DNA from: Methylobacter luteus IMV-B-3098
GTDB taxonomy: Bacteria; Pseudomonadota; Gammaproteobacteria; Methylococcales; Methylomonadaceae
Direction: 5' to 3'
Assembly (NCBI RefSeq): GCF_000427625.1
Contig: NZ_KE386569.1
Location: 1,557,073 to 1,621,072, forward strand
DNA length: 64,000 nucleotides
Shown here in pieces: positions 32,830 through 42,894 of the stretch (positions are counted from its first letter, which is position 1; the number at the start of each line of letters is the position of its first letter). A program made the position numbers and the translations under genes. A model generated the notes under the pieces. It saw only the letters and a program-made list of their open reading frames with translations, was not told the origin of the DNA and ran no database searches.

Positions 32830-35800
32830 TTGAATGGATTACTGATTTATCGCCGGCCTGATTTAACCGGATTTATTGGCCTGGCGTTTGTATACGCGCT
32901 GCTTGCCATCACCATGCTTCATTTATTTTCAGTCAATGGCGTGATCTCTGTCATATGGCCGCCCAGTGGCCTGGCGCTCGCCGCGCTACTGATAGGCGGC
33001 AAGAAATACTGGCCCGGCATTTTTATCGGTGCCTTCACCGGCAGCATGGTGGGGAGCGGCTCTGCCTGGATATCCTTCGCCATTGCGTCCGGCAATACGC
33101 TGGAGACGCTTGCCTGTCTTTGGCTACTGTCTCGTCCGGGCCGCTTCGATTCTGCACTGGCTCATCCCCGGGATTATCTTTGGCTGATTCTGACGGCTTC
33201 CGCCGGCGCCTGCGTGAGCGCATTGACTGGCGTAACGACTTTACTGCTGACCGGGATACTGGCACAGCAAACAATGATGCCAAACCTGCTGCATTGGTGG
33301 ATGGGCGATATGCTCGGCATCATTCTGGTAACGCCGCTGATCCTGATATGGCGCAAGGCGCCTCACGGCTGGCTCCAGTGGCGTCGCACGCTGGAAATCG
33401 CGTGTTGTTTCGGCTTGTCTTTTATCGTTGGCCAGATTGTCTTTATGAACTGGTTTCATCACATCCTGGGCGATTTTGCCAAGGGCTTTCTGATATTCCC
33501 TTTCATCACCTGGAGCGCTGCGCGTTTCGGCCGCCACGGCGTTCTACTGGTCATCGGCATGACGGCGTCGCAAGCGCTGCTGGGCGCAATACACGAGACC
33601 GGCTATTTTTCCATGGATATCGCTCAATCGAACCTGAGCAGTCTTTGGCTCTACCTGTTAATGCTGACGATAGTCGGCATGACGCAGGCTTTGACCATTT
33701 CCAGGAGCCGGCAAAGCGAAGCTGCGCTGCGCACCAGCGAAGAGCGCTGGAAATTTGCCCTGGAAGGCGCCGGCGATGGCGTATGGGACTGGAATGTCCA
33801 GGCCGGCGAAGTTTTCTTCTCCGAGCGCTGCCATGAAATATTGGGATTTACCGACAAGGAGCGAGAGAACCAATACCGGCACTGGAGATCGACTATCCAT
33901 CCGGAGGACTATGCCCGCCTGATGAAAGACCTGCACGCGCATTTGGACGGCGCGACTCCCGCTTTCAACAATGAGCACCGCGCCCGGTATCGGGATGTTG
34001 GCTGGCGATGGCTGCTGACGCGCGGCATGGTGGTCAGCCGCGATGCCGCCGGCAAGCCGCTGCGCATGATCGGCACGCAAACCGACATTACCGAACGCAA
34101 GCAAGTGGAAATGGGCAATCGATCGCGCAGTCATGTGCTGGAATTGGTGTCAAAAAGCCTGCCGCTGCCGGAGATACTGGGCGCCCTGGCGCTGCACATG
34201 GAATCGCAAAACCCCACCCTACTGTGCTCAATTCTGCTGCTGGATGACGAGGGCAAACATCTACTGACGGGGGCTGCGCCCAGCTTGCCGGATTTTTATA
34301 ACGCCGCCATTCATGGCCTGGCCATTGGCATGGGCGTAGGTTCTTGCGGCACCGCGGCCTTTACAGGCCGGAATGTCATTGTCGAGGATATTGCCTCTCA
34401 TCCCTACTGGCAACCGTTTAAGAAACTGGCCGCCAGAGCCGACCTGCATGCCTGCTGGTCGGTTCCCATCAAGGCCTCTGACGGCAAGGTGCTCGGCACC
34501 TTTGCCGTCTATCATCGCGTAGCCAAGGCGCCGCTTGCCAAGGAAATCGACCTGATCGAACAGTCCGCCAAGCTGGCGGGCATTGCGATCGAGAGACAAT
34601 TGGCCAGCGATGCGCTACGCGAGAGTTCGCGATATTTGCGCACCATCATTGAAACATCCCCTGAATGCGTGAAGATAATCGACCGCGATGGCATACTGCT
34701 GTCCATGAATGCAGCCGGTCTCAAAATGATCGAGGCGGAGGATGAGACCAGCGTTATCGGGCAGAATCTCTATTCCGTTATTGCCCCCGAGCACCTGGAT
34801 GCCTTTCGGGAGTTAAACGAGCAGGTCTGCCAGGGACAAAAATGCACGCTTGAATTCGAGATCATCGGCTTGCAGGGCACGCGCCGGTGGATGGAGACCC
34901 ATGCCGTGCCTTTTTCGGGCAAATCGGGCGATAAACTCGTCCAATTATCGATCACACGCGACATCACCAAGCGAAAAGAGGCCGAAGCATTGATCTGGCA
35001 GCAGGCCAATTTCGATCCGCTGACCGGCCTGCCAAACCGGCGCATGATGCATGACCGTCTGGAACAGGCATGCAAGCAATCCCGCCATACGTGCCGACCG
35101 CTGGCGGTGATATTTCTGGACCTCGACCGCTTCAAGGAAGTCAATGACACCCTGGGCCATGACATGGGCGACATTTTGCTGATCGATGCGGCACAGCGCC
35201 TGCGTCGTTGCGTGCGCGAAACCGATACCGTGGCCCGTCTGGGCGGCGATGAGTTCACGATTATTCTGAACGAACTGGACGATGCCGGCATCATCGAACG
35301 CGTCGTGCATACTATTCTCAAGAAACTGGCTGAACCGTTTCAGCTAAGAGACGAAGTGGCTTATGTCTCGGCCAGCATCGGCATCACCCTCTATCCGAAC
35401 GACGGTGCCAGCAGCGATACGCTGCTCAAGAATGCCGACCAGGCCATGTATGCGTCCAAGAATCAGGGCCGCAATCGCTACAACTATTTCATTCCGTCCA
35501 TGCAGGAGGCGGCACAGAACCGCATGCGGCTGGCCAACGATTTGCGCGGCGCACTCGAAGCCAACCAGTTCAGCCTGGTGTATCAGCCGATCGTGGAACT
35601 GGCAACCGGCGTCATCCATAAGGCCGAGGCGCTGATTCGCTGGCAGCATCCGACTCGTGGCATGGTCAGCCCTTTCGAGTTCATCACGATCGCCGAGGAA
35701 ACCGGCCTGATTATCGACATCGGCGACTGGGTCTTTCGCGAGGCCGCCTGTCAGGTCAAACACTGGCGAGAACGGCACCATGCGGATTTCCAGATCAGCA

Positions 35801-36348
35801 TCAATAAATCGCCCATCCAGTTCCATAATGAAAGCAACAACCATGCCGCCTGGTTCGATTACCTGCAGCAACAGGGCCTGACTGGCCAAAGCATTGTTGT
35901 CGAAATCACCGAAGGGTTATTGCTGGATGCGAACACGGCCATCACCGATCAATTGCTCGAATTCCGCGATGCCGGTATGCAAGTCGCCCTGGACGATTTC
36001 GGCACCGGTTACTCGTCGCTGTCCTACCTGAAAAAATTCGACATCGATTACCTCAAGATCGACCGGTCCTTTGTCAGCAACCTGGCGCCCGGTTCCGACG
36101 ACATGGCGCTCTGCGAGGCGATTATCGTCATGGCCCATAAACTCGGCATCAAGGTGATCGCGGAAGGCGTGGAAACGGTGCAGCAGCGCAATCTGCTGAC
36201 CGCCGTCGGCTGTGACTACGGGCAGGGCTATCTGTTCTCAAAACCATTGCCGGCTGTTGAGTTTGAAAAGCTGCTCAATGATTTAAACGTAGTTCAGACG
36301 ATCAATCTGCATGATGAAACCGGACGGACTACCAAGATGTATATTTAA
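32830..36348 (+). CDS. MASE1-PAS-GAF-PAS-GGDEF-EAL cyclic-di-GMP protein, copy 2
   Basis: The 1172-residue protein has the same MASE1 start (VISVIWPPSGLALAALLIGG) and first PAS (FALEGAGDGVWDWN). A GAF domain then replaces the middle part (LPEILGALALHMESQNPTLL to LAKEIDLIEQSAKLAGIAIE), followed by one PAS (IIETSPECVKIIDRDGI), a GGDEF domain (RLGGDEF at about 803) and an EAL domain (EALIRW at about 933). Catalytic residues are all present. The start is TTG 32830, the only in-frame start before the MASE1. The short C-terminal tail (VVQTINLHDETGRTT) is not in copy 1. The two genes arose by tandem duplication. Confidence 0.92.
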   Translation: MNGLLIYRRPDLTGFIGLAFVYALLAITMLHLFSVNGVISVIWPPSGLALAALLIGGKKYWPGIFIGAFTGSMVGSGSAWISFAIASGNTLETLACLWLLSRPGRFDSALAHPRDYLWLILTASAGACVSALTGVTTLLLTGILAQQTMMPNLLHWWMGDMLGIILVTPLILIWRKAPHGWLQWRRTLEIACCFGLSFIVGQIVFMNWFHHILGDFAKGFLIFPFITWSAARFGRHGVLLVIGMTASQALLGAIHETGYFSMDIAQSNLSSLWLYLLMLTIVGMTQALTISRSRQSEAALRTSEERWKFALEGAGDGVWDWNVQAGEVFFSERCHEILGFTDKERENQYRHWRSTIHPEDYARLMKDLHAHLDGATPAFNNEHRARYRDVGWRWLLTRGMVVSRDAAGKPLRMIGTQTDITERKQVEMGNRSRSHVLELVSKSLPLPEILGALALHMESQNPTLLCSILLLDDEGKHLLTGAAPSLPDFYNAAIHGLAIGMGVGSCGTAAFTGRNVIVEDIASHPYWQPFKKLAARADLHACWSVPIKASDGKVLGTFAVYHRVAKAPLAKEIDLIEQSAKLAGIAIERQLASDALRESSRYLRTIIETSPECVKIIDRDGILLSMNAAGLKMIEAEDETSVIGQNLYSVIAPEHLDAFRELNEQVCQGQKCTLEFEIIGLQGTRRWMETHAVPFSGKSGDKLVQLSITRDITKRKEAEALIWQQANFDPLTGLPNRRMMHDRLEQACKQSRHTCRPLAVIFLDLDRFKEVNDTLGHDMGDILLIDAAQRLRRCVRETDTVARLGGDEFTIILNELDDAGIIERVVHTILKKLAEPFQLRDEVAYVSASIGITLYPNDGASSDTLLKNADQAMYASKNQGRNRYNYFIPSMQEAAQNRMRLANDLRGALEANQFSLVYQPIVELATGVIHKAEALIRWQHPTRGMVSPFEFITIAEETGLIIDIGDWVFREAACQVKHWRERHHADFQISINKSPIQFHNESNNHAAWFDYLQQQGLTGQSIVVEITEGLLLDANTAITDQLLEFRDAGMQVALDDFGTGYSSLSYLKKFDIDYLKIDRSFVSNLAPGSDDMALCEAIIVMAHKLGIKVIAEGVETVQQRNLLTAVGCDYGQGYLFSKPLPAVEFEKLLNDLNVVQTINLHDETGRTTKMYI

Positions 36349-36518
36349 AGGACTTGTTACGCGCGCTTTTTGTGGTAGAAATCCCTGAGCTATTGCGCAG
36401 CATCAATTTAAAACCCTTTGATTTATTTTTTTACGATCTTATTGAGTCTTATCACAAAATCCAGTTTCATTTCAGATAACCTGGATGCAGCAATCGCTCT
36501 AAACTTGTGGAGAAAAGC

Positions 36519-37112
36519 ATGAATACGCAAGAACTAGTTAAAGTCTGGGATCTGCCTGTAAGAATTTTTCACTGGCTGCTGGTCGTGGCTTTCTTTATCG
36601 CCTATCTGACAGAGGATGATTTCCTGGCCCAGCATGTGTGGGCCGGTTATCTGGTTTTTGGATTACTGATTTTCAGATTGATTTGGGGATTCATCGGTAA
36701 TGAATATGCCAGATTTTCAAATTTTATTTGCAGTCCCGCTCAATCGATCAGCTATATCAAAGACGTAATAGCATTGAAGTCCAGGCGCTACCTGGGCCAT
36801 AATCCGGCCGGAGCGCTCATGATCGTGCTTTTGCTGGTCAGTTTGCTGCTGACCGTTATTTCGGGTTTTGCGGTTTATGGAGCCGATCAGGGAGCGGGCC
36901 CTTTGGCCGGAATTGGCCCTAGTCATGAAAAATTATGGGAAGAAATCCATGAATTTTTAGCCAACTTCACGCTGCTGCTGGTCGTTGTGCATATACTAGG
37001 TGTCGCCATTGGAAGCTACATACACCGTGAAAGCCTGGTAAAAGCTATGATTCATGGCTACAAGCGTCCATCAGACAAAAAGTCCGAGGATATTGATTTT
37101 CACTCAAACTAA
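36519..37112 (+). CDS. Cytochrome b561-like diheme membrane protein
   Basis: The 197-residue protein has four membrane helices with the heme-binding His of the cytochrome b561/CybB type ([75 protein letters not shown]). It should pass electrons between quinol and periplasmic partners. ATG 36519 follows GGAGAAAAGC; an ATG 4 codons earlier is less well placed. The P-type ATPase starts 4 bases after its stop, so they are translated together. Confidence 0.9.
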   Translation: MNTQELVKVWDLPVRIFHWLLVVAFFIAYLTEDDFLAQHVWAGYLVFGLLIFRLIWGFIGNEYARFSNFICSPAQSISYIKDVIALKSRRYLGHNPAGALMIVLLLVSLLLTVISGFAVYGADQGAGPLAGIGPSHEKLWEEIHEFLANFTLLLVVVHILGVAIGSYIHRESLVKAMIHGYKRPSDKKSEDIDFHSN

Positions 37113-37116
37113 AAAA

Positions 37117-39054
37117 ATGGCCCACACCCAACAAGCAACCTCAAGATCGGAAACCCTCATTTCCGTTTTGAGCCTGCTCGGCATCGGCGCTTATCTGGTA
37201 TTGCGCTACGCGCTCGATACAGGCCACGGGATTTATACCCTGTCTGGCAGTGGCTCACTGACGGCGCCGGACACCGGCCTAGTCTCCGGGCAATTCAGTT
37301 TTCGCATCTCGCAGGTAGAACTGCCGCTGATCGCCGTTCTGATACTGGGCGGCGTGCCATTGCTTTATCAACTGATCGCCAAGCTGCTCCAGCGCGACCT
37401 GGGCGCCGATCTGCTGGCCGGCGTTTCCATTGTCACGGCCGTCCTGCTGCATGAATATCTGGCCGGCAGCCTGGTCGTGCTGATGCTGGCCGGCGGCGCG
37501 GTGCTGGAGTCCTACGCCGTCCGCCGGGCCTCTTCGGTGCTGGAAGCGCTCGCCAAGCGCATGCCGTCCGTCGCGCACCGCAAATCGGCCGATACTACAG
37601 TCACCGATATTACCACCGAGCAAGTCGTTATCGGCGACACCTTGCTGATTCTGCCGCATGAAATCTGTCCCGTCGACGGCACGGTATTGGAAGGCGCCGG
37701 CACGATGGACGAATCCTATCTGACCGGCGAACCGTACATGATGTCGAAAGTCCGTGGTTCTCAAGTGCTGTCCGGCGCCGTCAATGGCCATACGGCACTG
37801 ACCATCCGCGCCGACAAGCTTGCCGTCGACTCACGCTATGCCAAGATCATGGAAGTCATGCGTTCATCCGAGCAGCACCGCCCCAAGCTCAGACGCCTGG
37901 GCGACCAGCTGGGTGCGATTTACACGCCGGTGGCGGTTGCGATCGCGCTGCTGGCCTGGCTGGTCAGCGGCGACGTGGTCCGCTTTCTGGCCGTGCTGGT
38001 CATCGCCACCCCCTGCCCTTTGCTGATCGGCATCCCGGTCACGATCATCAGCTCCATTTCACTGGCGGCGCGGCGCGAGATCATCATCAAGAATCCGGCC
38101 ATTCTGGAGACTCTGGGCACCTGCCGCACGGCGATTTTCGATAAAACCGGCACGCTGACATACGGCCGCCCGGCGCTGACCGCCCTGATTCCCGGCAACG
38201 GCCATGACGAACAGGACGTGCTGACCTTGATTGCCAGCCTGGAGCGCTACTCCAAGCACCCGTTATCGAGCGCCATTCTCAAAGCGGCCGAAAAATCCGC
38301 TTTGCCCTTGTTAAATGTCAGCAATATCACGGAATTGCCTGGCGAGGGTCTGAGAGGCGAAGTGGACGGAAAACGAGTCCAGATCACCAGCCGGCAGAAA
38401 TTTCTTGCCCTTCAGCCGACGGCTTATTTGCCGCCTGTCTGCGGCGGCCTGGAATGCGTCGTATTGATTGATGACGCTTACGCAGCCACGCTGCAATTTC
38501 GCGATGAAGTGCGCGCCGACAGTTCATCCTTTATCAACCACCTGCGGCCCAGCCATCTGTTTGACCGGGTCATGCTGGTCTCGGGTGATCGGGAATCGGA
38601 AGTCCGCTATCTGGCTGAACAGGTCGGTATTGAACATGTTTACTTCGGGCAGAGTCCTATTCAGAAGCTGGACATCGTACGCCAGGAAACCAAAGCCGCT
38701 AAAACCGTATTTCTGGGCGACGGCATCAACGACGCGCCTGCCTTGACTGCCGCGACCATAGGCATCGCCTTCGGCCAGAACAGCGATATTACCGGCGAGT
38801 CCGCCGATGCCGTGATCATGGACAGCTCTCTGCTGAAAGTCGACGAGCTTTTTCATATCGGCGAGCGCATGCGCGCTATCGCACTGCAAAGCGCCATTGG
38901 TGGCATGTCGCTTAGCGTAATTGGTATGATAGCGGCTGGAATGGGCTATCTGACGCCGGTCGCCGGCGCCATTACCCAGGAGATAATTGATGTCATTGCA
39001 GTATTGAATGCGTTACGGGCAGCGATGGCACCGAAAATGCTTTCCGATTTTTAG
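37117..39054 (+). CDS. P1B-like heavy-metal P-type ATPase without metal-binding head
   Basis: The 645-residue ATPase has the P1B layout without an N-terminal HMA domain. It has the actuator TGE ([11 protein letters not shown]), the transmembrane metal motif [10 protein letters not shown], the phosphorylation Asp342 ([10 protein letters not shown]), the P1B HP motif ([10 protein letters not shown]) and the hinge GDGINDAP. The usual CPC is TPCPL here, as in the P1B-4-like branch, so copper is less likely than Co, Zn or Fe. ATG 37117 follows the b561 stop by 4 bases. It forms an operon with cytochrome b561, a PepSY protein and a PhoQ-like kinase. Confidence 0.9.
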   Translation: MAHTQQATSRSETLISVLSLLGIGAYLVLRYALDTGHGIYTLSGSGSLTAPDTGLVSGQFSFRISQVELPLIAVLILGGVPLLYQLIAKLLQRDLGADLLAGVSIVTAVLLHEYLAGSLVVLMLAGGAVLESYAVRRASSVLEALAKRMPSVAHRKSADTTVTDITTEQVVIGDTLLILPHEICPVDGTVLEGAGTMDESYLTGEPYMMSKVRGSQVLSGAVNGHTALTIRADKLAVDSRYAKIMEVMRSSEQHRPKLRRLGDQLGAIYTPVAVAIALLAWLVSGDVVRFLAVLVIATPCPLLIGIPVTIISSISLAARREIIIKNPAILETLGTCRTAIFDKTGTLTYGRPALTALIPGNGHDEQDVLTLIASLERYSKHPLSSAILKAAEKSALPLLNVSNITELPGEGLRGEVDGKRVQITSRQKFLALQPTAYLPPVCGGLECVVLIDDAYAATLQFRDEVRADSSSFINHLRPSHLFDRVMLVSGDRESEVRYLAEQVGIEHVYFGQSPIQKLDIVRQETKAAKTVFLGDGINDAPALTAATIGIAFGQNSDITGESADAVIMDSSLLKVDELFHIGERMRAIALQSAIGGMSLSVIGMIAAGMGYLTPVAGAITQEIIDVIAVLNALRAAMAPKMLSDF

Positions 39055-39118
39055 TACAGCGAGTTTACAAACTTTACCAGAGAGAATACCGTTAACTTTA
39101 ATGAGATTGGGCTGAACA

Positions 39119-39592
39119 ATGATAACGACCATTTTATCCCCTAATACCCCGCACTCTCGGCAACGGCCCGTTAACCACCTGCAGGCGAGCCATCATTTTT
39201 ATTTGCCGGGAGTTTTCCACTGCTTGCGAAAACTGCTGTTATTCGGCTTTATGTTCGTAGTGCTGTGCGATAATTCCATAGCCATGAGCATGCCTTTGAA
39301 CGATCATGATCAAGCCAAAAAACTGCTCGATGACGGCATCGTGCAACCGCTTGAAAGCATTCTGGACCTGTATGCCGAACACTATCCGGGGCCGGTTATG
39401 GATATCAAACTGGAAACAAAAAACAAGCTGATCTTCTATAAAATAGACATCGCCGACAGAGACGGTATCGTGCAAACATTAACCATTAACGCGCAATCCG
39501 GACAACTGATACAATCCGACCCATTACTATTAGCGAAAAAAAAGAGCTCTAAAAAAATGCGACCGCTACAAACCGAACATAACAGGATTTGA
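39119..39592 (+). CDS. PepSY-domain protein next to an orphan kinase
   Basis: The 157-residue protein has an N-terminal hydrophobic segment (RKLLLFGFMFVVLCDNSIAM, about 37-56) as a late signal or anchor, and a single PepSY domain (AKKLLDDGIVQPLESILDLY, VMDIKLETKNKLIFYKIDIA, TLTINAQSGQLIQSDP). The 35 residues before the anchor are polar, and the start could be later. It lies 22 bases upstream of the kinase gene. PepSY units of this type occur before PhoPQ-like pairs, where they may sense or shield the signal. Confidence 0.8.
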   Translation: MITTILSPNTPHSRQRPVNHLQASHHFYLPGVFHCLRKLLLFGFMFVVLCDNSIAMSMPLNDHDQAKKLLDDGIVQPLESILDLYAEHYPGPVMDIKLETKNKLIFYKIDIADRDGIVQTLTINAQSGQLIQSDPLLLAKKKSSKKMRPLQTEHNRI

Positions 39593-39614
39593 ATAAATTG
39601 AAGGAACAATTTGC

Positions 39615-40940
39615 ATGAAATCATTGCAACGACGCCTCAGCGTTGCTTTAGTGATTAGCTTAATCATTATATTTCCAACTTTATGGTGGCTGACCGACAG
39701 CACCATGCAGGACATAGCCGAAAAACATGTGGTATCGCATCTGGCGCAAGAAGCCGAAAGCGTGCTGGCTGCAACCCAGGCCGATAAAACGGGAAAAATC
39801 ACGCTGGAAACGAAACAAACCAGCCCAACCTACCTGCAACCTTTTTCAGGACAATATTATCAGCTGCACAGCGATGGCGAAGTGATACGCTCACGTTCAC
39901 TATGGGACATGGAGCTGGCTATTCCGGACTTGGCCGAAGGCGAAAAGCGCCGGCTTTATCTGTCCGGCCCACGACAGCAATCCTTGCTGGTCATGGCCTA
40001 CGGTTACAACAGGCACGACCGGCCCCTTGTCGTTGCAGTCGCTGAAGATCTGTCGCCGACACTGGCGTTCATCAAGCCGTTTCAATCCCGGTTCATGTTG
40101 ATTGCACTGGTTATGCTACTGCTGCTGATCATCGTGCAGATCATTATTCTTAATAGCGTATTTCAACCTTTTAAACGCATAAAGCGGCAGGTCAATGCGC
40201 TGGAACAAGGCGAAGTAGACCGGCTCGATACCGACGTGCCCAAGGAAGTGTCGCCACTGGTCGAAGCAATCAACTGGTTGCTGGATGGGCTGGATGCGCA
40301 GGAACAGCAACCCGTGCAACTCTCGCACAATTATCTTAACGCGCTGAAACACGTGATAAAACCGCCTGTAGCCGAGCTACAGCAATTGCCTGACGAAAAG
40401 ACCGGACAATCCGGGCCTGACACATATCATTCATTGCAGGCGCAAAATGCCGATGCGGAGCACGTATTTGAGTCAGCTTTCTGGGTCGACCCGGACCCAT
40501 CGATTATAGGAAGCGATATTGAGCGGGAAATATTGACCCTGATCAACGTCCTGGAAAGCATGTATCAGGAAAAGAATCTGGACATCACCTTTATCATGCC
40601 GCAAACCGACGTCTTATTGACTGGCAGTGAAGACATGCTGGAGTTGTCCGGCAACCTGCTCAAAAATGCCTGCAAATGGGCTCAATCCAAAGTCAGGCTA
40701 AGCGTTGAAATCGATCAGACTATTCACCTGAGTATTGAAGATGACGGGCCGGGCATTTCAGAAACCGGCATGATCGATCTTGCCCAGCAGAACATCGTGC
40801 TGGATCAGGCCACCAGCGGTTATCTCCTGGGCCTGACCACGGCGCGATTGATCGCTCAACAGCATGGCGGACAACTGAAACTTCGCCAATCCGACGACCT
40901 GGGCGGACATTGCGTGGAAGTCGTTTTGCCCCTGGCTTGA
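39615..40940 (+). CDS. PhoQ-like sensor histidine kinase without a nearby regulator
   Basis: The 441-residue kinase has TM1 at about 9-26, a periplasmic part to about 155, TM2 at about 160-182 and a HAMP-like linker. The His box is ALKHVIKPPVAEL, which aligns with the PhoQ AHSLKTPLAVL form and places the phosphoacceptor at about His246. The ATPase part has the N-box LSGNLLKNACKWA, G1 DDGPGIS and YLLGLTTARLIAQ. There is no regulator gene between the PepSY and the kinase, where related clusters usually carry one. ATG 39615 follows AAGGAAC. Confidence 0.86.
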   Translation: MKSLQRRLSVALVISLIIIFPTLWWLTDSTMQDIAEKHVVSHLAQEAESVLAATQADKTGKITLETKQTSPTYLQPFSGQYYQLHSDGEVIRSRSLWDMELAIPDLAEGEKRRLYLSGPRQQSLLVMAYGYNRHDRPLVVAVAEDLSPTLAFIKPFQSRFMLIALVMLLLLIIVQIIILNSVFQPFKRIKRQVNALEQGEVDRLDTDVPKEVSPLVEAINWLLDGLDAQEQQPVQLSHNYLNALKHVIKPPVAELQQLPDEKTGQSGPDTYHSLQAQNADAEHVFESAFWVDPDPSIIGSDIEREILTLINVLESMYQEKNLDITFIMPQTDVLLTGSEDMLELSGNLLKNACKWAQSKVRLSVEIDQTIHLSIEDDGPGISETGMIDLAQQNIVLDQATSGYLLGLTTARLIAQQHGGQLKLRQSDDLGGHCVEVVLPLA

Positions 40941-41032
40941 CCGTTGTAACCCTGTAAGCCACGACTGCACGGCCAGAAAATGATCCCGTCATTTCCCTGC
41001 ATGCGCCCCATCCCCGGGACTTATGCAGGAGT

Positions 41033-41060
41033 CGTAGGGTACGCATCGCGTACCTTTAGA
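41033..41060. repeat. Short palindromic repeat, family B
   Basis: GTAGGGTACGCATCGCGTAC plus CTTTAG contains GGTACGC/GCGTACC arms. The same sequence occurs near 50.97, 51.01 and 52.81 kb. It lies in the 260-base gap before the VIT1-like gene, where I see nothing else. Confidence 0.65.
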
Positions 41061-41201
41061 GCCGTTGTAAATCGACATATTTTGAAAAGTTATGCAGTTC
41101 ATGTCCTTCAGTTCCTCATGTTCTTTGTGGTAAACAGACAGACTTTCGGCTTAAGTCATTACTTTACCACGTTGATTCAACTTTTTATCCAAGGATAGAC
41201 C

Positions 41202-41897
41202 ATGCCCAGCCACCACCCCGAAACGCATCGCACCCATCGCATCGGCTGGCTGCGCGCCGCTGTTCTGGGTGCCAACGACGGTATCGTATCGACCGCGAGT
41301 CTGATCGCCGGCATTGCTGCCTCCAATGCGCCCCATAACGAGATCGTATTGGCCGGCGTGGCGGGACTGATGGCCGGCGCCATGTCGATGGCGGCGGGCG
41401 AATACGTGTCGGTCAGCTCCCAGGCCGATACCGAAAAAGCCGACCTGGCCCGCGAGCGCAGAGAACTCTATGATGATGAGCCCCATGAGAAAAAAGAACT
41501 GGCGGCTATTTATGTCCAACGGGGACTGGAGCCAGTCCTGGCCGAACAGGTTGCCGAACAACTGATGCATCACAATGCTCTGGAGGCCCATGCCCGCGAC
41601 GAACTGGGCATCTCGGCGACCGTGAATGCCCGTCCGGTTCAGGCCGCGTTGACGTCGGCCGCCACGTTTGCCGTTGGCGCGCTTTTACCGCTGCTGATCG
41701 TACTGATTGCCCCTGCCGCTTATTTGATGGCATCGGTAATAACAGCATCGCTGCTGTCCCTTGCCCTGCTCGGCCTGCTCGCCGCCCACACCGGCGGTTC
41801 AAGCCGGCTCAAGGGCGCTTGCCGCGTCACGTTCTGGGGCGCGTTGGCCATGGGCCTGACGGCAGGCGCCGGCGCTCTCTTCGACACCGTCGTCTGA
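41202..41897 (+). CDS. VIT1/CCC1-family iron or manganese transporter
   Basis: The 231-residue protein has the five-helix layout of VIT1/CCC1 and nodulin-21 transporters. Helix 1 carries GANDGIVSTASLIAGIA and helix 2 MAGAMSMAAGEYVSVSSQAD with the conserved Met and Gly/Ala run. A cytoplasmic Glu/His-rich segment (ERRELYDDEPHEKKELAAIY, LMHHNALEAHARDELGI) can bind metal, as in plant VIT1. The family moves Fe2+ or Mn2+ out of the cytoplasm. ATG 41202 follows AAGGATAGACC. It overlaps the GIY-YIG gene by one TGATG. Confidence 0.9.
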   Translation: MPSHHPETHRTHRIGWLRAAVLGANDGIVSTASLIAGIAASNAPHNEIVLAGVAGLMAGAMSMAAGEYVSVSSQADTEKADLARERRELYDDEPHEKKELAAIYVQRGLEPVLAEQVAEQLMHHNALEAHARDELGISATVNARPVQAALTSAATFAVGALLPLLIVLIAPAAYLMASVITASLLSLALLGLLAAHTGGSSRLKGACRVTFWGALAMGLTAGAGALFDTVV

Positions 41898-42169
41898 TGC
41901 CCTGGTCCGTCTATATCATCCGTTGCAGTGACGGCTCGCTCTACACGGGCATCACCAATGATGTCCAAAGGCGCTTTCATGATCATGCCTGCGGCCTGGG
42001 CGCCAAATATTTTCGCGGACGCCAGCCCAAGGAGTTGGTTTATGTTGAAACCGGGCATGACCGCAGCTCCGCCAGCAAACGCGAAATCGCCATCAAAAAA
42101 CTGCCCCGCCTCCATAAATTGCGGCTGCTTTCCTCAGATTTGAACCGAGTTATCGATTTTATTTTATGA
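41897..42169 (+). CDS. GIY-YIG nuclease-domain protein
   Basis: The 90-residue protein is a minimal GIY-YIG domain of the UPF0213/YhbQ type. VYIIRC (the 'GIY' part), LYTGITNDVQRR ('YIG' and the Arg) and EIAIKKLPR are visible. The domain cleaves DNA in UvrC and homing enzymes; free-standing copies are linked to DNA repair. ATG 41897 overlaps the TGA of the VIT1 gene, so it is translationally coupled. It overlaps truC by 4 bases. Confidence 0.9.
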   Translation: MPWSVYIIRCSDGSLYTGITNDVQRRFHDHACGLGAKYFRGRQPKELVYVETGHDRSSASKREIAIKKLPRLHKLRLLSSDLNRVIDFIL

Positions 42170-42894
42170 AAATTCTGTACCAGGATGACCATTTCGTCGC
42201 CGTCGACAAGCCGGCCGGCCTGCTCGTGCATCGCTCCGATATCGACCGGCATGAAACCCGTTTTGCCGTGCAAATGCTGCGCGATCAGCTCGGCCGCCGA
42301 GTGTTTCCGGTGCACCGGCTCGATAAACCTACCGCAGGGGTACTGCTGTTCGCACTGAATCCCGAGGCGGCAAGACAAATGATGGCCGTATTCATGGGCG
42401 ATAGCATCAGGAAAACCTATCTGGCCGTCGTGCGTGGACATACCGCTGAAACCGACACCATCGATTACCCGCTGAAGGAAGAGCTGGACAAGATGACCGA
42501 TGCCAAAGCCGACCCGGACAAGCAAGCCCAGACCGCCGTGACCCGTTACCGGCGCCTGGCGACAGTCGAGTTGCCCCATGCGGTGGGGCGCTACCCGAGC
42601 TGCCGTTATTCCCTGCTGCAACTATCGCCCGAAACCGGGCGCAAGCATCAGATCAGGCGGCACATGAAGCATATCTTCCATCCCATCGTCGGCGACACAA
42701 CGCATGGCGATGGCCGTCATAACGATTTTTTCAGAGCGCATTTCAACTGCCATCAACTGTTGCTGGCGGCAACCGGCCTGGCGTTTACCCATCCCTACTC
42801 CGGTGCGGAGATGAATATCAAGGCTCCCCTCGATCCGGTTTACAGCCGTGTCATTACAGAGCTGGGCTGGGGACATTTGTTCGCGGATTCTTAA
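42166..42894 (+). CDS. truC: tRNA pseudouridine(65) synthase TruC
   Basis: The 242-residue RluA-family protein carries HRLDKPTAGVLLFA with the catalytic Asp53, KTYLAVVRGH and the C-terminal motif LLQLSPETGRKHQIRRHMKH, all characteristic of TruC, which makes pseudouridine at position 65 of tRNAs. The first strand VDKPAGLLVH completes the fold. It is full length and overlaps the GIY-YIG gene by 4 bases. The first terminal repeat of a MITE-like repeat starts within its stop codon at 42894. Confidence 0.9.
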   Translation: MKILYQDDHFVAVDKPAGLLVHRSDIDRHETRFAVQMLRDQLGRRVFPVHRLDKPTAGVLLFALNPEAARQMMAVFMGDSIRKTYLAVVRGHTAETDTIDYPLKEELDKMTDAKADPDKQAQTAVTRYRRLATVELPHAVGRYPSCRYSLLQLSPETGRKHQIRRHMKHIFHPIVGDTTHGDGRHNDFFRAHFNCHQLLLAATGLAFTHPYSGAEMNIKAPLDPVYSRVITELGWGHLFADS

